A stretch of 8,578 bases of DNA from Bifidobacteriaceae bacterium (GTDB taxonomy: Bacteria > Actinomycetota > Actinomycetes > Actinomycetales > WQXJ01): NCBI GenBank assembly GCA_031278075.1, contig JAITLE010000067.1, positions 1 to 8,578 of the forward strand, given 5' to 3'. Of the stretch, positions 1 through 6,700 are shown piece by piece. The position numbers were made by a program, and so were the translations under genes. How positions within the stretch are numbered: the stretch's first letter is position 1; the number at the start of each line of letters is the position of its first letter. The notes beneath the pieces are model-generated. The model had not been told where the DNA came from and made no database searches. It was given only the letters and a program-made list of their open reading frames with translations.

Positions 1-6
1 CCCTAT

Positions 7-27
7 CTGTCAAGCTGTTGTGAGACG
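7..27 (+). repeat. Left terminal inverted repeat of the IS
   Basis: The first 11 bases, CTGTCAAGCTG, match the right end perfectly in inverted orientation. A shared AGACG block follows, reached with small offsets. Just inside it is GGGGTTGGGT (27-36), which has inverted counterparts in the C/A-rich right subterminal region. Confidence 0.85.
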
Positions 28-77
28 GGGTTGGGTCGGCGAGTTTTGTTCCGGCCCTTGATCGGATAGGAGCGATT

Positions 78-707
78 ATGAGACAGACGAGTGGCGTGGC
101 CTCCCCAGAGCGCGGGACGCGGGCGGTGTCGGCCAGGGCCAAGCGGGCGTTGTCGGCGCAATATCGGGCGAGGATCGTGGCGGAGCACGACTCGTTGGGT
201 TCGTCGGGGCGGGGCGCTTTGCTTCGCCGGGAGGGCTTGTACAGCGCGGACGTGGACGCGTGGCGGGGCGGTCCCGAGCCGCCGCCCGCGGACGCGCCCG
301 CGCCGCCGCCCGCGCCGCCGCCCGGGCCGCCTCCGGCCCGCAAGACGCGCCGCCGCTCGCCGGAGCAGAAGCTGAGCATACTCAAACAGTGGGAGGCCGC
401 CGACGCGTCGGGGCGCGCCGCGTTGAAGCTGCGCGAAAAAGTCGGCGTGTCGCACATCACCGCGTGGCGTCGGGCGCGGGACGCCGCCGCCCTGGAAGCG
501 CTCGCCGACCGCCGCCTAGGCCCCAGACGCGCCGACGCCGACAAGCTCCGCATAGCCGAGCTCGAGTCCGCGAACCGGCGGCTCGCCGACGAGCTCGACA
601 CAGCCCGGCAGGTCGTCAAAACACAGGGAAAACTTGTCGCGCTCTTGGAGCAGCTGCCGCCCAACTGCGCGACCCCGCCGACCGGCAGCGGGCCCGTGAG
701 GCGATAG
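78..707 (+). CDS. IS3-family transposase OrfA (DNA-binding subunit)
   Basis: This 209-aa protein is the N-terminal part of the transposase and probably recognises the IS ends. The ATG at 78 follows AGGAG at 68-72 with 5-nt spacing. Residues about 20-66 form a helix-turn-helix-like block ending in the motif LLRREGLYSADVDAWR. Residues about 67-88 are a proline/alanine linker. Residues about 89-133 form a second HTH-like block (KLSILKQWEAADASGRAA... VSHITAWRRARD). Residues about 152-193 are heptad-rich (IAELESANRRLADELD) and probably form the dimerising coiled coil typical of IS3 OrfA proteins. OrfA is usually about 100 aa, and the duplicated HTH explains its extra length here. It overlaps the orfB frame and ends at TAG 705-707 when no frameshift occurs; on its own it may act as a repressor, as in other IS3 elements (inference). 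Confidence 0.88.
   Translation: MRQTSGVASPERGTRAVSARAKRALSAQYRARIVAEHDSLGSSGRGALLRREGLYSADVDAWRGGPEPPPADAPAPPPAPPPGPPPARKTRRRSPEQKLSILKQWEAADASGRAALKLREKVGVSHITAWRRARDAAALEALADRRLGPRRADADKLRIAELESANRRLADELDTARQVVKTQGKLVALLEQLPPNCATPPTGSGPVRR
626..632 (+). other. Programmed -1 ribosomal frameshift heptamer (GGGAAAA)
   Basis: The bases 626-632 read G GGA AAA in the orfA frame, the canonical X XXY YYZ arrangement for simultaneous -1 slippage. After slipping, reading continues at ACT (632) directly into the orfB frame. It lies inside the orfA/orfB overlap and after the coiled-coil region, as expected for IS3 elements. Downstream, a small stem GCTC/GAGC (641-644 with 648-651) starts 8 nt after the heptamer. 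A 7-bp stem GCTGCCG/CGGCAGC (653-659 with 683-689) follows. Either could be the stimulator. Confidence 0.85.
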
Positions 708-1786
708 CCGACGCCACCGACGAGATCGCCGCCCTGGCCGGGGTCGCCGCCGCCTGCCAGGCCACCGGGATGGCCCGCGCCACCTACTACCGGCTCCGCC
801 GTCCCCCAACCGACCCGAAACCGCCCCGCGAAGCGCTCCGCCCGCCCAGGCCCCGCTCCGGGCCCGCCAGCCAGCCCCGCGCCCTGGCGGCCGCCGAGCG
901 TTTGGCCGTCCTCGACGCCCTGCACAGCCAGCGGTTCCGCGACCAATCAGTCGAAGAGGTCTACCACACGCTCCTCGACGAGGGCCTCTACCTGTGCTCG
1001 GTCGCCACCATGCGTCGGCTGCTGCGCGCCGCCGGGGAGTCCTGCGACCGGCGCCGACAGTCGACCCACCCGCCGAAGACCAGGCCCGAACTGATGGCCG
1101 ACGCCCCCAACCAGGTCTGGTCGTGGGACATCACCGCGCTCAAAGGCCCCGCCAAACACGAAAGCTACCGCCTGTACTGCGCGATCGACGTGTTCTCCCG
1201 CAAGGCCGTCGCCTGGCAGGTCCACGCCCGCGAGTCCGACCAGCTCGCCAGAGCCATGTTCGACCAAGCCTTCCAAACCGAGGGGATCCCCGAAGGCCAA
1301 CTGACCGTCCACGCCGACCGCGGCAGCTCGATGACCTCGAAAACCGTCGCGCAGCTGATGGACGACCTCGGCGTCGCCCGCTCCCACTCCCGCCCCCGCG
1401 TCAGCAACGACAACCCATACTCCGAATCCCAGTTCAAAACACTCAAATACCGGCCCGACTTCCCCAACAGATTCGACTCCCTCGCCCACGCCCGCCAGTT
1501 CTGCGCCGTCTTCTTCGACTGGTACAACAACCACCACCACCACTCCGGCATCGGCTACCACACCCCCGCCCAAGTCCACCACCACACAGCCGCCGCCGTC
1601 CGCGCCGCCCGCGCCGACACCCTGCGAGCCGCCCACCAAGCCCACCCCGAAAGATTCCCCAAAGGACCACCCACCCCACCCGAACTACCCACCCAATCCT
1701 GGATCAACCGGCCCCAAACCACACCCACCCACACGACACAACCCCCAACCAAAAACCAACCCAAGAAAACGTCTCAACCAGCTTGA
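632..1786 (+). CDS. IS3-family transposase OrfB (DDE catalytic part, made as OrfAB fusion)
   Basis: This is the catalytic integrase-like half of the transposase, read in the -1 frame relative to orfA. I see no good independent start, so it should be made as a frameshift fusion of about 569 aa (185 from OrfA plus 384 here). The DDE triad is visible: D in WSWDITAL (codon 1127-1129), D in TVHADRGS (1316-1318) and E in DNPYSESQFKTLKYRP (1424-1426). The last two are separated by 35 residues, the IS3 DD(35)E signature. The conserved rve-domain ending YNNHHHHSGIGYHTPAQVHHH corresponds to the family's YN-H-LGY-TP motif. An HTH_21-like segment (VEEVYHTLLDEGLY... ATMRRLLRAAG) precedes the catalytic core. 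The last ~50 residues are an unusual Pro/Thr/Gln-rich tail. The frame is also open upstream to 260, but there it is a shadow of orfA. Confidence 0.9.
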   Translation, partial: TCRALGAAAAQLRDPADRQRAREAIADATDEIAALAGVAAACQATGMARATYYRLRRPPTDPKPPREALRPPRPRSGPASQPRALAAAERLAVLDALHSQRFRDQSVEEVYHTLLDEGLYLCSVATMRRLLRAAGESCDRRRQSTHPPKTRPELMADAPNQVWSWDITALKGPAKHESYRLYCAIDVFSRKAVAWQVHARESDQLARAMFDQAFQTEGIPEGQLTVHADRGSSMTSKTVAQLMDDLGVARSHSRPRVSNDNPYSESQFKTLKYRPDFPNRFDSLAHARQFCAVFFDWYNNHHHHSGIGYHTPAQVHHHTAAAVRAARADTLRAAHQAHPERFPKGPPTPPELPTQSWINRPQTTPTHTTQPPTKNQPKKTSQPA

Positions 1787-1789
1787 CAG
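1770..1789 (-). repeat. Right terminal inverted repeat of the IS
   Basis: This is the inverted partner of 7-27. It contains the orfB stop codon (TGA at 1784-1786). It also contains TTGACA at 1783-1788, a perfect -35 consensus pointing out of the element. No matching -10 lies 16-18 bp downstream in the flanking DNA, so no hybrid promoter is evident at this insertion site. Confidence 0.85.
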
Positions 1790-1830
1790 GTACCGATTCC
1801 GCTTCGGGGGCACAAAAGTCGCCAATCTTC

Positions 1831-1850
1831 GGTCTTCACGGCGTGAGACC
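1831..1850 (+). other. Hairpin just outside the IS right end
   Basis: GGTC(T)TCAC at 1831-1839 pairs with GTGAGACC at 1843-1850: 8 bp with one bulged T and a GGC loop. No T-tract follows. It could terminate transcripts leaving the IS or be the remnant of an older intergenic region. The function is unknown. Confidence 0.3.
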
Positions 1851-1859
1851 TGTCGGCTC

Positions 1860-1919
1860 GGCCACCAGTCAGGCCACCGACCATGCCACCAGCTCGACCA
1901 CCGACCAGGCGACCGCCCT
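1860..1919 (+). repeat. Five imperfect 12-bp tandem repeats
   Basis: Units start at 1860, 1872, 1884, 1896 and 1908, for example GGCCACCAGTCA, GGCCACCGACCA and GACCACCGACCA. Units 2 and 4 are the most alike, so a 24-bp higher-order unit is possible. The period is a multiple of three, but neither strand has a credible gene here. It precedes the 30-bp array by about 75 bp. Confidence 0.7.
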
Positions 1920-1992
1920 GACCCCGACACTTCCCCCAGTCCGGCCCGGCTCCTCCCACTGATGTCGCGGGACGACGACTGACGCTCTCCCG

Positions 1993-2210
1993 CGGGGCGG
2001 GGAGTTGCCGGGCCGGGGACAGGCGGGCGGGGAGTTGCTGGGTCGGGGACAGGCGGGCGGGGAGTTGCCGGGTCGGGGACAGGCGGGCGGGGAGTTGCTG
2101 GGTCGGGGACAGGCGGAGAGTGGAGTGGCCAAGCCGGGTGGGGGCAGGCTGGGCGGGGAGTCGCCGGGCCGGGGCAGGCTGGGCGGGGAGTCGCCGGGGC
2201 GGGCGCGCGG
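1993..2210 (+). repeat. 30-bp GC-rich tandem array with G-quadruplex motifs
   Basis: Units beginning GGAGTTG start at 2001, 2031, 2061 and 2091, exactly 30 bp apart. They differ mainly at one C/T position that alternates (TTGCCG, TTGCTG, TTGCCG, TTGCTG), suggesting past doubling as 60 bp. After a degenerate stretch of about 36 bp (2121-2156), a second subfamily beginning GGAGTCG starts at 2157 and 2187. Each unit, with the end of the preceding one, has four runs of three or more G with short loops (1, 7 and 2 nt), a canonical G4 motif on the + strand. The array has no spacers and no supported gene. Such minisatellites usually vary in copy number between strains (general knowledge). Confidence 0.9.
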
Positions 2211-2233
2211 GCGCCAACCCCTCGATCGCCGGG

Positions 2234-2239
2234 TAGGAT
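2234..2239 (+). promoter_or_regulatory. Candidate -10 box for the rplY operon
   Basis: TAGGAT matches the actinobacterial -10 pattern TANNNT and sits between the G-rich array and the structured leader. No convincing -35 lies 16-18 bp upstream. Transcription from here would begin around 2245, which places the start just before the first stem of the leader and gives a 5' UTR of about 210 nt. Confidence 0.35.
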
Positions 2240-2244
2240 AGCCG

Positions 2245-2454
2245 GGTTGCCTTGGCGAGGGGGACTGAGGCTCCGAGCCGGAAGGCGGCGCCTCGGGCGC
2301 CGCGCGAAGCGAGACGCCAACTGGTCGGAGCCGAAGAAGCCGTGATCGACATGAGCGCGGCACCGCGTGGCGGTGCGCTCGGCCCGGGCGGAGAACCAAA
2401 CCAAGCCCTGGGGCGGCCCAGGGCGTCAATCAAGACCCGAAGGAGCCCACCAAG
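2245..2454 (+). ncRNA. Candidate structured mRNA leader of rplY
   Basis: Several strong helices lie in order. GCGGCGCC (2285-2292) pairs with GGCGCCGC (2296-2303) around a 3-nt loop. GCACCGC (2360-2366) pairs with GCGGTGC (2370-2376) around GTG, extended by GAGC/GCTC (2353-2356 with 2377-2380) across a 3-nt bulge. GCCCTGGG (2405-2412) pairs with CCCAGGGC (2417-2424) around GCGG. Two longer-range pairings cross each other: TTGGCG (2252-2257) with CGCCAA (2315-2320), and GGCTCCG (2269-2275) with CGGAGCC (2326-2332). They would form a pseudoknot or be alternatives. GGCTCC (2269-2274) can also pair with GGAGCC at 2442-2447, which overlaps the rplY ribosome binding site. Ribosomal protein genes are often autoregulated by such leaders, but I have no alignment to prove it. 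High GC makes chance stems common. Confidence 0.4.
2441..2445 (+). promoter_or_regulatory. Ribosome binding site of rplY
   Basis: AGGAG lies 9 nt upstream of the ATG at 2455. It fixes the start and could be masked by pairing with GGCTCC at 2269-2274. Confidence 0.75.
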
Positions 2455-3036
2455 ATGGCCGAATCGATACTGAACGCGCAACTCAGAACGGAATTTGGGA
2501 AGGGCGCGGCGCGGCGCACCCGCCGCGCCGGGTTGGTCCCCGCTGTGATGCACTCCCACAGGGCCACGCCGATCCACATCTCGCTGCCTGGCCATGACGC
2601 GTACCTGGCGCTACGCCACTCGAACGCGGTCTTGACGATCGACATCGACGGCGAGCAAACCATGACAGTGGCCCGCGAGGTGCAACGCAACGCGCTGACC
2701 GACGCGTTGGAGCACGTCGATCTGCTGATCGTCAAACGTGGTGAGAAGATCGAGGCCACGGTCCCGCTGCACATCTCCGGGGAGCCGAACACCGGCGTGG
2801 CGATCCTCGACATCCAAGAACTCGCGGTCCGCGCGGAGGCGACCAATGTGCCCGAGGTCATCGCGATCTCCGTCGACGGCCTCGACGAGGGCGACACGAT
2901 CCGCGTGGGCGATCTCGATCTGCCCTCGGGCGTCGAGGCCCTGGAGGACTCGGAGACCGCGCTGGTCACGGTCACCGCGCCCAGGTCAGACGAACCCGCA
3001 GAGACAGACGGCGAGCAGGCGCCCGGCGCGGCCTGA
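2455..3036 (+). CDS. rplY: 50S ribosomal protein L25 (CTC/TL5 two-domain form)
   Basis: L25 binds 5S rRNA (loop E region) in the central protuberance of the large subunit; the longer CTC form adds a C-terminal domain. The protein has 193 aa. Residues about 1-92 are the L25 domain, with the family signature GKGAARRTRRAGLVPAV (15-31) followed by LPGHDAYLAL. The motif LEHVDLLIVKRGEKIEATVPLHISGEP leads into the TL5-type beta domain (about 93-180). An acidic, probably disordered tail follows (DEPAETDGEQAPGAA). The usual VLYG-type turn after the RNA-binding motif reads VMHS here, a divergence at a normally conserved site. The start is supported by AGGAG and by the N-terminus MAESILNAQLRTEFGKGA. It is the first gene of the rplY-pth-mfd operon, with 21 bp to pth. 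Confidence 0.95.
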   Translation: MAESILNAQLRTEFGKGAARRTRRAGLVPAVMHSHRATPIHISLPGHDAYLALRHSNAVLTIDIDGEQTMTVAREVQRNALTDALEHVDLLIVKRGEKIEATVPLHISGEPNTGVAILDIQELAVRAEATNVPEVIAISVDGLDEGDTIRVGDLDLPSGVEALEDSETALVTVTAPRSDEPAETDGEQAPGAA

Positions 3037-3057
3037 TTCGGCGTACCGTGGCAGATC

Positions 3058-3747
3058 GTGAACGATGTCTGGCTGGTGGTAGGGCTCGGCAACCCCGGGT
3101 CTGACTACGCCCGCAACCGCCACAACCTGGGCTTCATGGTGGCGGACGTGCTCGCCGGCCGTTATGACGCGAGCTTCGCCATCCGCGCGCACGGGCGCGC
3201 CTTGGCGGCGGCGGCGCGGATCGGCTGGGCGCCGGGCGGCGCGCCGGGTCCGCGCGCGGTGCTGGCCAAGCCGCAGACGTTCATGAATCTGTCCGGTGGG
3301 CCCGTGGCTGAGCTGGTGGCCTATTTCGGCGTCGACCTGGAGCGCGTGATCGTGATCCACGACGACATCGATCTTCCCGCCTGGCAGGTCCGGCTCAAGC
3401 ACGGCGGCGGCGAGGGCGGCCACAACGGTCTGCGGGACATCTCGAAGGCGCTCGGCACAAGGGATTTCATCCGTGTGCGGTGCGGCGTCAGCCGACCGCC
3501 GCGGGGTGGGGACGCGGCGGCGTACGTGTTGCAAAACTTCCCGGTTTCGCAGCGCGCCGACGTGGAGTTGTTGGTTGACAAGGCCGCCGATGCCGTCGAG
3601 CGCGTCATCCTCCACGGCCTCGCCGCCGCGCAGCTCACCTTCCACACGGCGCCGACCGCCGGCGAGGAGGAATCCCCGCGCGGTGATGGGCGGCTTCAGC
3701 GTGGCGCGGAGGAATCTCCGCGCGGTGATGGGCGGCCGACAGCGTGA
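3058..3747 (+). CDS. pth: Peptidyl-tRNA hydrolase
   Basis: Pth cleaves the ester bond of peptidyl-tRNA released from stalled ribosomes, recycling tRNA in the cytoplasm. The catalytic set matches the bacterial family: N12 in GLGNPG, H22 in RNRHNLGF, N77 in KPQTFMNLSG, D102 in VIHDDIDLP and N123 in GGHNGLRDI (E. coli N10, H20, N68, D93, N114). The protein has 229 aa, longer than the usual ~190. The extra length comes from a small Gly/Pro insertion near residues 57-66 and a C-terminal tail from about 198. That tail contains the peptide EESPRGDGR twice, encoded by 29-bp direct repeats. The GTG at 3058 is the only plausible start: the rplY stop codon is in the same frame 24 nt upstream. There is no strong Shine-Dalgarno, so translation probably depends on coupling to rplY. 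The stop overlaps the mfd start (GTGA). Confidence 0.96.
   Translation: MNDVWLVVGLGNPGSDYARNRHNLGFMVADVLAGRYDASFAIRAHGRALAAAARIGWAPGGAPGPRAVLAKPQTFMNLSGGPVAELVAYFGVDLERVIVIHDDIDLPAWQVRLKHGGGEGGHNGLRDISKALGTRDFIRVRCGVSRPPRGGDAAAYVLQNFPVSQRADVELLVDKAADAVERVILHGLAAAQLTFHTAPTAGEEESPRGDGRLQRGAEESPRGDGRPTA
3666..3736 (+). repeat. 29-bp direct repeat with quasi-palindromic core in the 3' end of pth
   Basis: Bases 3666-3694 and 3708-3736 are identical except at one position (C3675 versus T3717), 42 bp apart, so they are in frame. Each copy holds a 16-bp quasi-palindrome, ATCYCCGCGCGGTGAT (3672-3687 and 3714-3729): CCGCGCGG flanked by ATC and GAT with one mismatched pair. The repeats encode the duplicated EESPRGDGR tail and end 8 bp before the mfd start. 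Confidence 0.88.
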
Positions 3748-6700
3748 GTTTGACCCACCTGCCGGAGCTGCTGGCAGAGGATCCCGGCTTCGCCGCGGTC
3801 CTCGATCGCGTCCGCGAAAGAGCTGAGCTGGGCGCTGACCAGACCGACCACGTCGACATCACCGCCATTGACGGAGTGCGGCCCGCGTTGATCGCGGCGA
3901 TCTCCCGCGGACTCGCTGAGGCCCGACGCGCTCAAGGCGAAGACCCAGGGCCGCATCCGCCGCTGGTGGTGGTCACCGCGTCGACCAGCGCCGCCGAGGA
4001 TCTGGCCGCGGCCACGCGGGCGTTCGGCCCACCCGAACTGATCGCGGTCCTGCCCGCCTGGGAGACCCTGCCCCACGAACGGCTCTCGCCTAGGGCGGAC
4101 ACTCTGGGCCGCCGCGCCGCCGTGTTCCGCCGTCTCGCGCACCCCGAGCCATCCGGCCCCCGCGGACCAATCGAGGTGCTGTTCACCCCGCTGCGTTCGG
4201 CGCTGCAACCGGTGGTGGACGGGATCGGGCAGATCGAACCCGTGGTGCTCAAAGCGGGCCGTCAAGCGGACCTGCCGCGGGCGGTGGATCGGCTCGTCGA
4301 GATCGCTTACACGCGTGTCGACATGGTGACCCGCCGTGGTGAATTCGCGGTCCGCGGCGGCATCTTGGATGTGTTCCCGCCCACCGAGGATCATCCCGTC
4401 CGCGTCGACTTCTGGGGCGACGAGGTTGACGAATGCCGCTATTTCCACGTCTCGGATCAGCGCTCCGGTGAGATAGCCGCGGGCGGCCTGTGGGCGCCCC
4501 CCTGCCGGGAGCTGCTCATCACCGCATCGGTCAAAGCCCGCGCGAAGTCCCTGGCGGGACGCTTGCCCGGGGTGCGTGACCTGTTGGACAAGGTGGCTGC
4601 CGGGATCTACGCGGACGGCATGGAGGCGCTCACGCCGGCGCTCGCGGACGCGTTGACACCGGTGTTCAAGTTGATGCCGCGTGGCGCGTTGGCCCTGTTC
4701 TTGGACCCGGAGCGCCTGCGCCGCCGCGCGCAGGATCTGCTCGCCACCGCGGGCGAGTTCCTCGGCGCCGCGTGGGAGGCGGCGGCAGCGGGTGGCGCCG
4801 CGCCCGTCGATCTGGCCGCGGGCTCGTTCTTGACGCTCGCCGAGTTACACGAACAGGCCGTCGACGTCGGTTGCGGCTGGTGGAACGCCACCGCGTTCGC
4901 TCTGCCGGATCCAGCGCCCGACGCCGACCGCGCCCCCACCGCTCCCGCCTCGCCTCCCAGCGCGGGCGGCGGGGCGGAGGCTGGGCTGGGCCGGGGACGG
5001 ACGGCATCGGGCGGCTGGCTGGGTGACCACGCGACGGCGGGCGAGGTGGCGCGGATCGTGCTCGGCGCGCGGGAGCTGGACACCTATCACGGGAGGATCG
5101 ACCGGGCGGTCAAACAACTGAAGGCGTGGACTCGCGACGGCTGGCGGGTGGTGCTGACGACGGAAGGCGCCGGGCCGGCGAAACGACTGGCGGAAAGACT
5201 CGGCGGGGAAGGCGTCCCGGCGCGAGTCGTGCCGGACTTGGGCGAAACCCCGCCGGCGGGGCTGGTGCTGGTGACGACGGCGTCGGGACGGGGCTTCCAG
5301 GCGCCGACGCTGCGGTTGGCGGTGGTCAGCGAGCGGGATCTGACGGGCCGCGGCGGAGCGACCACGCGGGACATGCGGCGCATGCCGTCGCGGCGGAAAG
5401 CGGGGGTGGACCCGCTGCAACTGCGCGCGGGCGACCTGGTGGTCCACGAGCAGCACGGCGTGGGCCGGTTCGTGGAGCTGGTCAGCCGGACGGTTGGGAC
5501 GGGCGAGGCCGCCGCGACCCGGGAATACCTGGTGATCGAATACGCGCCGTCGAAGCGTGGCCAACCGGGGGATCGGCTGTATGTGCCGACGGACTCGTTG
5601 GACCAGATCACGCGGTATGTCGGTGGCGAGAACCCGGCCCTGTCCCGGCTAGGCGGCGGCGACTGGGCCAAGACCAAGGCGCGGGCGCGGCGGGCGGTGA
5701 GCGAACTCGCGCAGGAGCTGGTGCGGCTGTACGCGGCGCGGATGGCGACGAAGGGGTTCGCGTTCGGGCCGGACACCCCGTGGCAGCGGGAGCTGGAGGA
5801 CGCGTTCGCTTATGTCGAGACGCCGGACCAGCTCACCACGATCGACGAGGTCAAGGCGGATATGCGGGCCGCTGCGCCGATGGACCGGCTGATCTGCGGC
5901 GATGTGGGCTACGGCAAGACAGAGGTGGCGGTCAGGGCAGCGTTCAAAGCGGTCCAGGACGGCAAGCAGGTGGCGGTCTTGGCGCCGACGACTCTGCTGG
6001 TCAGACAGCATTTCGACACGTTCTCGGACAGGTATGCGCCGTTCGGGGTCGAGGTGCGGGCGCTGTCGCGTTTCCAGCGGCCGAAGGAGGTCCGCCAAAC
6101 CAAAGAGGACCTGGCGGCGGGCAAGGTCGACGTGGTGATCGGGACGCACTCGCTGCTGACCGGCGACGTGCGGTTCAAGGATTTGGGTCTGGTGGTGGTG
6201 GACGAGGAGCAGCGTTTCGGCGTGGAACACAAGGAGACGCTGAAGGCGCAGCGGCCGGAAGTGGACGTGTTGTCGATGTCGGCGACCCCGATCCCGCGGA
6301 CGCTGGAGATGGCGGTCAGCGGCATCCGCGAGATGTCCACCTTGACCACTCCGCCGGAGGAACGCCATCCGGTCCTAACTTATGTGGGCGGTTCCACGCC
6401 CGGTCTGGTGGCCGCCGCGATTCGGCGTGAGCTGCTGCGTGAGGGCCAGGTCTTCTATGTGCACAATCGTGTCCAGACCATTGGGCGGCGGGCTGCCGCT
6501 TTGGGCCTTCTGGTCCCTGAGGCGAGGATCGCCGTGGCGCACGGGAAAATGAACGAGCGTCAATTAGAGCAGGTGATGATCGATTTCTGGGAAAAGGCGT
6601 ACGATGTCCTGGTCTGCACCACGATCATTGAGACCGGGCTGGACATCGCTAATGCGAACACTTTGATTGTCGACGACGCGGACAATTTTGGGCTGGCGCA

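Larger units (their letters stand above)
8..1788 (+). mobile_element. Complete IS3-family insertion sequence
   Basis: The element is bounded by inverted repeats. The left end, from position 7, reads CTGTCAAGCTG then TTGTGAGACG. The reverse complement of the right end, from 1789, reads CTGTCAAGCTG then GTTGAGACG. Taking the IS3-type TG...CA termini gives 8-1788, about 1.78 kb, longer than the usual 1.2-1.5 kb. It encodes orfA and a -1-frame orfB with a DD(35)E triad, and the orfB stop codon lies inside the right repeat, as is common in this family. The similarity outside the ends continues as TATC on the left and, inverted, TACC on the right, so the true boundary could be up to 4 bp further out on each side. 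I see no target-site duplication: the left flank ends TATC and the right flank begins GGTA. Both frames are intact, so it may be active. Confidence 0.9.

Noticed and set aside
947..1645. Minus-strand 232-aa Val/Gly-rich frame across orfB
   Set aside because: It is antisense to the conserved DDE domain and shows only composition bias.
1783..1811. Hybrid outward promoter from TTGACA in the IS right end
   Set aside because: No -10-like hexamer occurs 16-18 bp downstream. The IS circle junction does not supply one either when the ends are joined with 3-4 bp.
1993..2210. CRISPR-like array
   Set aside because: The 30-bp units are directly adjacent with no unique spacers and no cas genes are present. 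It is a minisatellite.
2005..2241. Plus-strand 78-aa frame made of PGRGQAGGEL-like repeats
   Set aside because: It starts with TTG inside the repeat array and lacks a ribosome binding site. It reflects repeat composition only.
1685..2595. Three overlapping minus-strand reading frames with Pro-rich decapeptide repeats
   Set aside because: All three frames are open because the 30-bp unit is a multiple of three and lacks stop codons. They have no ribosome binding site or family motif, and they run antisense into rplY and orfB.
5126..6430. Long plus-strand frame of 434 aa inside mfd
   Set aside because: It is a Gly/Arg-rich shadow of mfd, which has all family motifs in its own frame.
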